Assembly (NCBI RefSeq): GCF_001999725.1
Contig: NZ_MDDP01000001.1
Span: 167,096 to 231,095, forward strand
Direction of reading: 5' to 3'
Source of the DNA: Cellulophaga omnivescoria
Lineage (GTDB): Bacteria > Bacteroidota > Bacteroidia > Flavobacteriales > Flavobacteriaceae
DNA length: 64,000 nucleotides
In this document: positions 52,932 to 61,203 of the stretch, piece after piece
Position numbering within the stretch: position 1 is the stretch's first letter
Layout: each line of letters opens with the position of its first letter
Notes under the pieces: model-generated
What the model saw: the letters and a program-made list of their open reading frames with translations, nothing else
What the model was told of the DNA's origin: nothing
Databases searched by the model: none
Made by a program: the position numbers and the translations under genes

Positions 52932-55193
52932 ATGATTGTAAAAAAATACATTTACATTGTTCTTTTATGCTGTCTTTGTGCTTGCAAAAAAGATAAGGTA
53001 GTTGCTACTAAAGCAAAAGAACAAAAAGTAACTAACCATCCAAATTTAATACTTACCGCACAAGGTGTAAAAAATATTAAAGCTCAACTTGGCACAATAC
53101 CTTTGTTTGATAAAACTTTAGAAGATGTTAAACAAGAAGTAAATGCGGAGATTAGTAAAGGTATTGCTGTTCCTATCCCTAAAGATTTTTCTGGAGGCTA
53201 TACACATGAACAGCACAAAAAGAACTTTTTAATATTACAAAAAGCTGGTGTTCTTTATCAAATTTTAGATGATGAAAAATATGCCGTATATGTAAGAGAT
53301 ATGTTTCTAGAGTATGCAAAATTGTACCCTACACTTCCTTTACACCCACAAGAAAGATCTTATGCAAGAGGAAAACTTTTTTGGCAGTGCTTAAATGACT
53401 CTAATTGGTTGGTATATGCTAGCCAAGCATACGATTGTATTTATAATTGGTTATCTAAAGAAGAAAGAGATCATTTAGAAAAAGATTTATTTATTCCGTT
53501 TGCTAATTTTATATCAGAAGAAAATCCACAGTTTTTTAATAGAGTACACAACCATAGTACCTGGGGTAATGTTGCTGTTGGTATGATTGCATTAGTAATG
53601 GATAATGATGAGTTATTGCAAAAAGCACTTTACGGATTAAAAACAGATTCTATTGCTGCTAATTTAAAAGATGATGATGGTGGCTTTATAAAAAATAAAA
53701 ATCAAAAGGTAGGTTTTTTAGCCAATTTAGATGAACCTTTTTCTCCTGACGGCTATTATACTGAAGGTCCTTATTACCAAAGGTATGCTATGTACCCATT
53801 TTTAATTTTTGCACAAGCACTAGAAAATAAAAAACCTGAACTTAAAATTTTTGAGCATAAAAATGCAGTACTAACAAAAGCTGTAGAAGCATTAATTAAC
53901 CTAACTGATAAAGACGGAGAGTTCTACACAATTAATGATGCGCAAAAAGGAATGTCTTATTTCTCTAGAGAATTGGTAACTGCTGTAGATATTGCTTACC
54001 ATTACGGAGGCAATAAACCAGAACTATTAAGCATTGCTAAAAAACAAAACAAAGTTAATTTAGACGATACAGGCTTAGCCGTAGCCTTAGGTTTAAAAAA
54101 TAAATTAGAAAAACCTTTTATAAAAAAATCAGTTACGTTAACAGATGGGCCAAACGGCAAACAAGGAGGAATTACTGTTTTACGCAATAAAAATTTAGAA
54201 GTGATTTTTAAGTACACTGCCCAAGGATTAAGCCACGGTCATTACGACAAATTATCATTTTTTATGTTTAATAATGGCTCAGAGGTTATACAAGATTATG
54301 GCTTGGCAAGGTTTGTTAATATAGAACAAAAAGGTGGTGGTAATTACTTAAAAGAAAATACTACTTGGGCAAAACAAACCATAGCTCACAATACAATAGT
54401 GCAAAACCAAACTTCTCATTTTAATGGCGAATACAGTGTAGGTAGCAAAAATCATTCTAACCAATACTTATTTAATATTTCTGAAAAAATAAAAGTGGTT
54501 AGCGCTAAAGAAAATAACGCCTACTCTGGCACGGAATTACACAGAACTTTAGCCTTAATTTCAGATACAACTTTTATACAAGAGCCATTTGTTTTAGATA
54601 TTTTCAATGTTTCTGGTACATCTCCAAACAAATACGATTTGCCTTTTTATTACCAAGGTCAAATAATGCAAACCAACTTAAATTATAATCAACAAAATAC
54701 ATTAAAAACACTTGGAACCAAAAATGGCTACCAACATTTATTTGTAGAGGCTTTAGCTGATGCTCCTAAGGATAATTTAAAATTTAATTGGATGCACAAT
54801 AATGTATTTTACACTTTAACTTCTGCTACACAAGCAACAGACAAAATTATTTTTGCAAGAATTGGTGCTAACGATCCAGAATACAATTTAAGAAGAGATC
54901 CTACTTTAATCATCAGAAAAAATAATACAAAAAACGCACTATACGTAAATGCAATAGAAGCACACGGTAGTTATAGTCCGGTGTCCGAGTTCTCTATAAA
55001 TGCCTACAGTAGTATAGCTAAAATAGAAACAGTGTTAAATAGTAAAAACTATAGTGCCATACGTATTACAAATAACAATAAACAGTCTAAGCTTTTTATT
55101 ATTTGTAATACAAACTCAGATAAGAACGCTACACATACTATTAGTGTAAATAATAAAGAATTTAACTGGGTAGGTCAATACATATTTAACTAA
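52932..55193 (+). CDS. Polysaccharide lyase family 17 lipoprotein, oligoalginate lyase
   Basis: 753 residues. The lipoprotein signal is KKYIYIVLLCCLCAC (Cys18). The alpha/alpha-toroid alginate-lyase domain (about 60-370) carries the active-site segments FFNRVHNHSTWGN and DGYYTEGPYYQRYAMYP with the Asn-His pair and catalytic Tyr. The heparinase II/III-like beta-sandwich domain (from about 400) starts GGITVLRNKN and contains AQGLSHGHYDKLSFFMFNNG. PL17 enzymes release the unsaturated monomer from alginate oligomers, mainly on mannuronate-containing ends. Translation is probably coupled to the PL6 gene. Being a lipoprotein, it should work at the outer membrane or in the periplasm. Confidence 0.94.
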   Translation: MIVKKYIYIVLLCCLCACKKDKVVATKAKEQKVTNHPNLILTAQGVKNIKAQLGTIPLFDKTLEDVKQEVNAEISKGIAVPIPKDFSGGYTHEQHKKNFLILQKAGVLYQILDDEKYAVYVRDMFLEYAKLYPTLPLHPQERSYARGKLFWQCLNDSNWLVYASQAYDCIYNWLSKEERDHLEKDLFIPFANFISEENPQFFNRVHNHSTWGNVAVGMIALVMDNDELLQKALYGLKTDSIAANLKDDDGGFIKNKNQKVGFLANLDEPFSPDGYYTEGPYYQRYAMYPFLIFAQALENKKPELKIFEHKNAVLTKAVEALINLTDKDGEFYTINDAQKGMSYFSRELVTAVDIAYHYGGNKPELLSIAKKQNKVNLDDTGLAVALGLKNKLEKPFIKKSVTLTDGPNGKQGGITVLRNKNLEVIFKYTAQGLSHGHYDKLSFFMFNNGSEVIQDYGLARFVNIEQKGGGNYLKENTTWAKQTIAHNTIVQNQTSHFNGEYSVGSKNHSNQYLFNISEKIKVVSAKENNAYSGTELHRTLALISDTTFIQEPFVLDIFNVSGTSPNKYDLPFYYQGQIMQTNLNYNQQNTLKTLGTKNGYQHLFVEALADAPKDNLKFNWMHNNVFYTLTSATQATDKIIFARIGANDPEYNLRRDPTLIIRKNNTKNALYVNAIEAHGSYSPVSEFSINAYSSIAKIETVLNSKNYSAIRITNNNKQSKLFIICNTNSDKNATHTISVNNKEFNWVGQYIFN

Positions 55194-55325
55194 CTTAATT
55201 TATTAGCATATGACAAAATTAAAAGCCCGTTACTACCTATAACAGAGAGTTTTACTTAAAAAACTCATTTATATGTATTAAATTTTTTTTTAACAAAATT
55301 TTTGCATATATTCGAAAAGTATAAA

Positions 55326-55350
55326 TTGGTTAACCAGTTTGGTTAACCAA
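55326..55350. promoter_or_regulatory. Operator-like tandem palindrome, copy 2
   Basis: TTGGTTAACCA, spacer GTT, then TGGTTAACCAA: two perfect TGGTTAACCA palindromes 13 bases apart in register. An upstream TTG (55302-55304), 17 bases and TAAATTGG (55322-55329, one mismatch to TAnnTTTG) form a likely promoter that overlaps the element, the same geometry as copy 1 before the PL6 gene. The start codon of susC is about 190 bases away, leaving a long leader. Confidence 0.7.
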
Positions 55351-55368
55351 ATTTAAATAGAGCACAAA

Positions 55369-55396
55369 AAAAGGATAGGTGCACGCCTATCCTTTT
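55369..55396 (+). terminator. Hairpin in the susC leader (terminator- or attenuator-like)
   Basis: A perfect 11-bp stem, AAAAGGATAGG (55369-55379) with CCTATCCTTTT (55386-55396), loop TGCACG and only four T. It may end PL17 transcription or act within the susC leader, since it lies downstream of the susC operator and promoter. Confidence 0.6.
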
Positions 55397-55410
55397 ATAA
55401 ATACTTCTTT

Positions 55411-55422
55411 GGAGGGAAGTAA
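55411..55422 (+). promoter_or_regulatory. Leader motif GGAGGGAAGTAA, copy 1 (susC)
   Basis: A 12-base sequence shared exactly with 61113-61124 in the leader of the MFS gene. Here it is 120 bases before the susC ATG, too far to act as its ribosome-binding site. Confidence 0.5.
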
Positions 55423-55542
55423 TAAATATGTAGTATAAAAACATATTCTTTACAAAAGTAATGATTATTTGCTTTTAGCCTAGAGAATTGGTTTTTAGTT
55501 ACTGCAGAACACTATTAACTCAATTAAACTAAACAATTAATT

Positions 55543-58500
55543 ATGAACTTAAAAACAAAGCTAATTTTGGTTGTAACGCTATTTTGTAGCGCTATTACCC
55601 TAGCACAAGAAAGCCTTACAGTAAAAGGTACTGTTGTTTCTTCTGCAGACAACTTGCCTATTCTAGGTGTAAACATTATTATTCAAAATACTGCTACCGG
55701 CACTACTACAGATTTTGATGGTAACTATGAGATTAAAGCTAAAAAGGGCGATGTAATTCAATTTTCTTTTATCGGCTTTATAACTAAAAATATTACCGTA
55801 GCAGACCAAACTACAATTAATGTAACTTTGGATGAAGATGCTAGTAAATTAGATGAAGTAGTAGTCGTAGGTTATGGTACACGCAAAAAATCACATCTTA
55901 CCGGTGCAATTTCTAGCATTGGCGGAGAAGATGTTGCTGCAGTACAAGCAACTCGTGTAGATGAAGCATTATCTGGTAAACTACCAGGTGTTTTAATTCA
56001 AAACCAAGATGGATCTCCAGGTGCCGATCCAAAAATTCAAATTAGAGCGGCATCTTCTATATCTGGTGAATCTAACCCTTTAATTGTTGTAGATGGTTTC
56101 CCTATATCTGGCAACCTTGCAACAGTAAATCCTAACGATATTGAAAGTTTAGAGGTTCTTAAAGATGCTGCATCTGCAGCTATTTATGGTTCTAGAGGTG
56201 CAAATGGTGTAATTTTAATTACAACAAAAAAAGGTAAAACTGGTGCAGCTAAATTTAGCTACAATACATACACTAGCACGTCTAGCAAATACAGAGGTAA
56301 CATATTAAAATCCGGACAAGAGTGGGCAGCACTATCTAGATCAGAAATTGCTGCCGGAAATTGGGAAGGAACTGTAGATACAGTAGACCCAGATTTTCTT
56401 GAATACAGGTTAAATGCTTACGAGAACTCTCCAGGAGCTATTAGTCCAGAAGATTGGTTATTTAGAACTGGTAATTCTATAAGTCACGATTTTAGTATGA
56501 GTGGTGGCACAGATGATGTAAATTACTTTGGTTCTATTGGCTATCAAAAGGTTGATGGTGTTATAATTACAGAAGGTTTTGAAAGATTAAACGCAAGAGT
56601 TAATATAGATGCTAAATTAGGAAAGAAATTTAAAACAGGAATTAGCTTTAACGGCTTCACGTCAGACAGAGATATACTAGGTCATGATATGAGAGATTTA
56701 TTAAGAGCAACTCCTGTAACACCTATTTATCATACAGCTGAATCTATAGCTTTTGTTCAACAATTAGATGCACAAGCGCAAAATCTTGGTCTTGCTGGAT
56801 TTGATAATGGTTATAGAGGGTCTGGTTATGAAGCTAACAGTATATATGAGTTAGTACCAGGTATGGCTGCACAAGATTGGCACTACGGTAGAGCCAATAA
56901 CGGAATTGGCGGATCTGGTGATGCTGGTCCTGCCGCTAAACTAGACAACACAGAACGTTGGGAAAAAACATTTTTTGGAAACGTAAGTAGTTATTTACAA
57001 TATAGTATTGTAGATGGTTTAAATATTAAAACTGTATTAGGTGGCGATCTTAGAGATACTAAGTATTATGAGCACAGATTAATTGGATATGATTCTAGAG
57101 CTAGATCTTCTCAAACTTATATGGATCAGACAGACTTAAAAGTATCTTCTGTTTTAAGTGAAACTACACTAAATTTTGCTAAACAATATGACAAGCATGA
57201 CATATCTGCTGTAGCTGGTGTAGAATTTCAAAACACACAGTTAATTGGAACAAAATTGGATGGTGCAAATGTACCAGATGGAGATATTTTAAATTACAAC
57301 TTATTTGATCCAGCAGATATTACAGTAACAGAAAGAGATGAAAGAAGAGTAAGAGAAAGCGTTTTTGGTAGAATAAATTATGCATATGATAACAGATATT
57401 TAGTTTCGGCCTCGGTAAGAAGAGATGGTGACTCTAGATTTGGCGCAAATAAACAATATGCTACGTTCCCTGCTTTTTCTTTAGGTTGGAATGTACATAA
57501 TGAAGAATTCTTAACTAGCAATGATGTAGTAAGTCAATTAAAATTAAGAATGAGTTATGGTTCACTAGGTACAACTTCATTTTTAGGATCTTATGATGCA
57601 CTAAGTCTTTTAGATCCATCTGCAACAGTTTTTGGAACCGGTTATTTAATTCCAGAAAATGTAGCTAATTTAGATTTAACTTGGCAGACAAATACAGAAA
57701 CAAACTACGGTATAGATTTTGGATTTTTAAACAATCGCTTTACTCTTGGTGTTGATTATTATACGTCTGATATAGAAGACATTTTAATTAATCAAAGTGT
57801 ATCAGAAGTATTAGGAACAAGCTCAATTGTACTTAACTCTGGTGATGTAAGAAGTTCTGGATGGGAATTTCAATTATCAGGAAGGATCATTTCTAATGAT
57901 AATTTTTCTTGGAGCCTAGCTGGTAACCTATCTACTGTTGAAACAGAAATTACAGACTTAGGAGGATTGTCAGAATTACCTCAATCTGTATACGGCGTAA
58001 GCGGTAGAGGTCCTGTTTTTAGAAACTACGTAGGTGGTGGAATTGGAGAAATGTGGGGACTTGAAACTACTGGAGAAGTAGAAATGAAATATTTAGCAGA
58101 TGGTACAAGAAGTCCTAATAACAGATCTGGTGAATCTTACGTAGTAGACCAAAATAATGATGGTGTTATAGACAACACAAGAACCGTTGAAGATGGAGGT
58201 GACTTGGTTAAAATAGGACAAAACACTCCAGATTTTTACTGGGGTATGTCTCACAATTTATCATATAAAAACTTTGATATGTCTTTACAATTTCAAGGTT
58301 CACATGGTGCTGAAGTATACAACATAGACCCACTTTATTACGGCTCTCAATGGGGAGGTAGATTAGTAGATAATTTTGATGCAAATGATGATGGAATAGC
58401 AGATCACAACGGAGAGTTTTATGCTCCTAACAGGAACCAAACCGATGCTACAATACAAGATGCTTCATTTATAGCACTAAAAAATATAACTATTGGTTAT

Positions 58501-58725
58501 ACTTTAAACCAAGACCTAACAGATAAGGTTGGCTTAAGTTCTGTAAGAGCTTACGTTGCTGCTACTAACTTATTATACTTATGGGCAGACGATTATACGT
58601 CATACAACCCAGAAGGTGTTAGTACATCTGGTGGTGCTTATTTAGGCCCTACTACTTATGGTGCTCAATTTGGAGCAAGTCCAATTGTAAGAAGTTTTAC
58701 AGTAGGTTTAAACATTAATTTTTAA
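55543..58725 (+). CDS. SusC/RagA-family TonB-linked outer-membrane transporter
   Basis: 1060 residues, signal peptide ending AITLAQ. Order of parts: an N-terminal carboxypeptidase-regulatory-like domain (about 25-100, VKGTVVSSADNLPILGVNI; DGNYEIKAKKGDVIQFSFIGF), the SusC signature LDEVVVVGYGTRKK, the plug (SGKLPGVLIQNQDGSPG; PNDIESLEVLKDAASAAIYGSRGANGVILITTKKG), then a 22-strand-type barrel ending in VGLNINF. With SusD it forms the TonB-driven pore that imports glycan pieces; here alginate oligomers are the likely cargo because of the flanking PL6 and PL17 genes. The SusD gene starts 10 bases later. Confidence 0.96.
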   Translation: MNLKTKLILVVTLFCSAITLAQESLTVKGTVVSSADNLPILGVNIIIQNTATGTTTDFDGNYEIKAKKGDVIQFSFIGFITKNITVADQTTINVTLDEDASKLDEVVVVGYGTRKKSHLTGAISSIGGEDVAAVQATRVDEALSGKLPGVLIQNQDGSPGADPKIQIRAASSISGESNPLIVVDGFPISGNLATVNPNDIESLEVLKDAASAAIYGSRGANGVILITTKKGKTGAAKFSYNTYTSTSSKYRGNILKSGQEWAALSRSEIAAGNWEGTVDTVDPDFLEYRLNAYENSPGAISPEDWLFRTGNSISHDFSMSGGTDDVNYFGSIGYQKVDGVIITEGFERLNARVNIDAKLGKKFKTGISFNGFTSDRDILGHDMRDLLRATPVTPIYHTAESIAFVQQLDAQAQNLGLAGFDNGYRGSGYEANSIYELVPGMAAQDWHYGRANNGIGGSGDAGPAAKLDNTERWEKTFFGNVSSYLQYSIVDGLNIKTVLGGDLRDTKYYEHRLIGYDSRARSSQTYMDQTDLKVSSVLSETTLNFAKQYDKHDISAVAGVEFQNTQLIGTKLDGANVPDGDILNYNLFDPADITVTERDERRVRESVFGRINYAYDNRYLVSASVRRDGDSRFGANKQYATFPAFSLGWNVHNEEFLTSNDVVSQLKLRMSYGSLGTTSFLGSYDALSLLDPSATVFGTGYLIPENVANLDLTWQTNTETNYGIDFGFLNNRFTLGVDYYTSDIEDILINQSVSEVLGTSSIVLNSGDVRSSGWEFQLSGRIISNDNFSWSLAGNLSTVETEITDLGGLSELPQSVYGVSGRGPVFRNYVGGGIGEMWGLETTGEVEMKYLADGTRSPNNRSGESYVVDQNNDGVIDNTRTVEDGGDLVKIGQNTPDFYWGMSHNLSYKNFDMSLQFQGSHGAEVYNIDPLYYGSQWGGRLVDNFDANDDGIADHNGEFYAPNRNQTDATIQDASFIALKNITIGYTLNQDLTDKVGLSSVRAYVAATNLLYLWADDYTSYNPEGVSTSGGAYLGPTTYGAQFGASPIVRSFTVGLNINF

Positions 58726-58735
58726 AAAATACACA

Positions 58736-60073
58736 ATGAAAAAAATATCTATAATTTTAGGGTTATTGGTTTTCATAACAGCATGTTCATCAGACTTAGA
58801 CCAATCTCCGTCTAACATAGCTAGCTCAAACTCTCTAACAGATTTTGAGGGCGTTTTAAATGCTGCATATTACTACCAATTGGGTACCGTAACACCAATG
58901 GCAATAATGGGCGAATTTAGATCTGATAATGCTGTAATGGATGAAGCTCCATATACAGAATTTGATGAGTATGATAATGGTTTAACAGCAATGGAAGATC
59001 AATTTTTTGGTCCATTTTATACAGCTGCTTACAAATCAATATTAAGTGCTAATAATGTAATTGCAAATTCTGCAGATGCTACACAGGTTGCAGAGGCTAA
59101 GTTTTTAAGAGCATTATCATATTACAAATTAGTACAAGTCTTTGGAAGTACTACAATAAACTTATTAGCAGAACCTAGTTTAACTGATACTTCAGTTTTA
59201 GTTAGAAAACCAGCTAGTGAAGTTTACAACACTGTTATAATCCCAGATCTAACTGACGCTATTAATGTATTAGATGATACCAGTAGTGATGGACGAGCTT
59301 CTAAATTTGCAGCTCAAAGTTTATTAGGTAAAGCTTATGCAGCTATGGGTGACTATGTTAACGCAGAGCCTCATTTAGCAGCTGTTGTTAACGGAGCTGC
59401 TTCTGCGGGTATTAGTTTAAAAACAAACTTTGGTGACATTTTTGGAGTAGAAAATGAAGTAGAAAATTCTGAGATAATATTTTCTACTCAAATAGTAAGT
59501 TCTGTTACAGATGAATACTCACCTGCTTCCGACTTTTGGAACTGGTTTGTAGGAGATGACTCTAAATCAGATTTCCCAGTAGATCCAGATCTTGTAGCTG
59601 CCTTTGATGCTAGTGATGCAAACGGAGGTGGAACCGATTTAAGAAGAGCCGTAACACTTAGTGAAGATGGTTTAACTGCTATTAAATTCCCTAAAGAAGG
59701 TGGACAAGGTGCAGAACATGATTGGATTGAAATTAGATTAGCAGATATCATTTTATTATACGCAGAAACATTAAACGAAAATGGAACTCCAGCATCAACT
59801 GTACTTCCATTGCTAGATCCTATTAGGTCAAGAGCAGGTTTAAATAGTTTAACCGGAACAGTTACTTCACAATCTGACGTTAGAAAAGCTATTGCAGATG
59901 AAAGAAGACTTGAATTAGCTTTTGAGGGTCACAGATGGTTTGATTTAGTTAGAACAAACTCGGTTGATGCTGAAATGGGATTAACAATAGACAGTAATTA
60001 CTATTTGTTTCCTGTACCAGTATCAGAAATATTAGCTACAGATGGTGTAATTACGCAAAATGCAGGTTACTAA
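58736..60073 (+). CDS. SusD/RagB-family glycan-binding lipoprotein
   Basis: 445 residues, lipoprotein signal KISIILGLLVFITAC (Cys17). The N-terminal SusD-like region contains DLDQSPSN and EAKFLRALSYYKLVQVFG. The C-terminal RagB region has IRLADIILLYAETLNENG, IRSRAGL and the hallmark AIADERRLELAFEGHRWFDLVRT, ending with YYLFPVPVSEIL. It caps the SusC pore and binds the glycan. At 445 residues it is slightly shorter than many SusDs (about 500-600). The ligand is inferred from context as alginate oligosaccharide. A 13-bp hairpin with one mismatch follows downstream. Confidence 0.95.
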   Translation: MKKISIILGLLVFITACSSDLDQSPSNIASSNSLTDFEGVLNAAYYYQLGTVTPMAIMGEFRSDNAVMDEAPYTEFDEYDNGLTAMEDQFFGPFYTAAYKSILSANNVIANSADATQVAEAKFLRALSYYKLVQVFGSTTINLLAEPSLTDTSVLVRKPASEVYNTVIIPDLTDAINVLDDTSSDGRASKFAAQSLLGKAYAAMGDYVNAEPHLAAVVNGAASAGISLKTNFGDIFGVENEVENSEIIFSTQIVSSVTDEYSPASDFWNWFVGDDSKSDFPVDPDLVAAFDASDANGGGTDLRRAVTLSEDGLTAIKFPKEGGQGAEHDWIEIRLADIILLYAETLNENGTPASTVLPLLDPIRSRAGLNSLTGTVTSQSDVRKAIADERRLELAFEGHRWFDLVRTNSVDAEMGLTIDSNYYLFPVPVSEILATDGVITQNAGY

Positions 60074-60198
60074 TATTTATAGTAAAGTGTTTTAGCCTTA
60101 AACCGTGGTGAACAAATTAAGTAAATAATTAAAATTTAAAAGTCAATTTATAATATTAGTTAAGTTACGTGTAATACGTAGAGTTAGTTCTAGTTTTT

Positions 60199-60233
60199 GT
60201 TATCACCAGTATTTTTATAGTACTGGTGTTAAC
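60199..60233 (+). terminator. Hairpin after SusD
   Basis: A 13-bp stem with one mismatch: GTTATCACCAGTA (60199-60211) against TACTGGTGTTAAC (60221-60233). There is no clear T run, so it may stabilise the 3' end or serve as a weak terminator before the regulator gene. Confidence 0.5.
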
Positions 60234-60271
60234 ATCAACTTAAAAATAAAAAGTAACTAATAAAACTTATC

Positions 60272-60279
60272 TATTTTTG
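60272..60279 (+). promoter_or_regulatory. Promoter -7 box for the GntR regulator gene
   Basis: TATTTTTG is a perfect TAnnTTTG, 62 bases before the ATG at 60342. It suggests separate expression of the regulator. No operator copy was seen here. Confidence 0.55.
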
Positions 60280-60341
60280 ATCATTAAAACATTTAATAGT
60301 TAATGTAGGTTTATGACCATTTTGAAGTAAATAATTTTAAT

Positions 60342-61046
60342 ATGAAATTAGAAGCACAAGCAACAAACGATAGCAAACAAATACAAAACTCTATAATTAG
60401 CAATATTAGAGATCTCATTAATCTAAAAAATTTAGAACCAGGAGATAAATTACCTTCTGAACGTATGCTGTCTGATAAATTTGAGGTTAGCAGAAGTAAC
60501 GTTAGAGATGCTATCCAAAAATTAGAATTTTATGGGCTTCTAAAATCAATTCCCCAGAGCGGAACTTTCGTTGCCAATATTGGTATTATCGCTTTAAATG
60601 GAATGATAGATGACATTTTAAGATTAGAAAATCAAGACTTTAAATCCCTAGTAGAAACTAGAATTTTATTAGAACTAAAAACAGTTCGTTTAGCTGCTTT
60701 AAGGAGAACAGAAGAAGATCTAATAAATATTAAGGCTGCTTTAGATGCTTATGAAACTAAAGCTGTAAGCGGTGAAGATGCAGTACAAGAAGATCTATTA
60801 TTTCATTTAGCAATAGCAAAAGCGTGTGGTAATAGTACTATAAATACTTTTATGTTAACAATAACTCCACAAATAATTATCAATTTTGAAAAATATCACG
60901 TCTGTGATAAAGATCAAACAGTTAAAGGAATTAAAGAACATACAGAAATTTATGAAGCAATAAAAAAACAGGACTCAATGCTAGGTAAACAAAAAATGAA
61001 AGAACATTTTAATTCTTTATATCAATATTGCTATAATATAAAATAA
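60342..61046 (+). CDS. GntR-family transcriptional regulator, FadR subfamily
   Basis: 234 residues. The N-terminal winged helix has the GntR pattern: LINLKNLEPGDKLPSERML, DKFEVSRSNVRDAIQKLEFYGLLKSIPQSGTFV. The C-terminal all-helical FCD domain carries the metal and ligand site (DLLFHLAIAKACGN; GIKEHTEIYEAI; KMKEHFNSLYQY; one Asp and three His). FadR-type regulators with FCD domains commonly sense organic acids such as uronates and their ketodeoxy derivatives. Placement between susD and the MFS gene makes it the likely regulator of the alginate locus, and the TGGT-N2-ACCA elements before PL6 and susC fit the operators of this subfamily. The effector could be DEH or KDG (inference). Confidence 0.93.
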   Translation: MKLEAQATNDSKQIQNSIISNIRDLINLKNLEPGDKLPSERMLSDKFEVSRSNVRDAIQKLEFYGLLKSIPQSGTFVANIGIIALNGMIDDILRLENQDFKSLVETRILLELKTVRLAALRRTEEDLINIKAALDAYETKAVSGEDAVQEDLLFHLAIAKACGNSTINTFMLTITPQIIINFEKYHVCDKDQTVKGIKEHTEIYEAIKKQDSMLGKQKMKEHFNSLYQYCYNIK

Positions 61047-61065
61047 CAAATTGACACTATTAAAC

Positions 61066-61089
61066 TGGTACATATTGCACGTAGTACCA
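61066..61089. promoter_or_regulatory. Inverted repeat upstream of the MFS gene
   Basis: TGGTAC (61066-61071) and GTACCA (61084-61089) are separated by 12 bases, just after a TTGACA-like element at 61051. It could be a divergent regulator site; it does not match the tandem palindromes before PL6 and susC. Confidence 0.35.
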
Positions 61090-61112
61090 TTTTAATAATA
61101 TACAACACTTAA

Positions 61113-61124
61113 GGAGGGAAGTAA
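61113..61124 (+). promoter_or_regulatory. Leader motif GGAGGGAAGTAA, copy 2 (MFS gene)
   Basis: Exact 12-base copy of the susC leader motif at 55411-55422, here 79 bases before the ATG at 61204. A 10-codon mini-frame (ATG at 61141, MQNCKHYLLK) lies between motif and gene; whether it is translated is unknown. Confidence 0.5.
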
Positions 61125-61203
61125 ATTTTATAGGTAAATTATGCAAAACTGCAAGCATTATCTTTTAAAATAAACTATTTATCTCCTTTTATACATTAAA
61201 AAT

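Noticed and set aside
50562..55350. Tandem palindromes as attachment sites or remnants of a mobile element
   Set aside because: No integrase, transposase or direct duplication of flanks exists; position at two promoters and palindromic form fit an operator better.
61141..61173. 10-codon leader frame before the MFS gene
   Set aside because: Too short to call as a gene without conservation or ribosome data; mentioned only with the GGAGGG motif.
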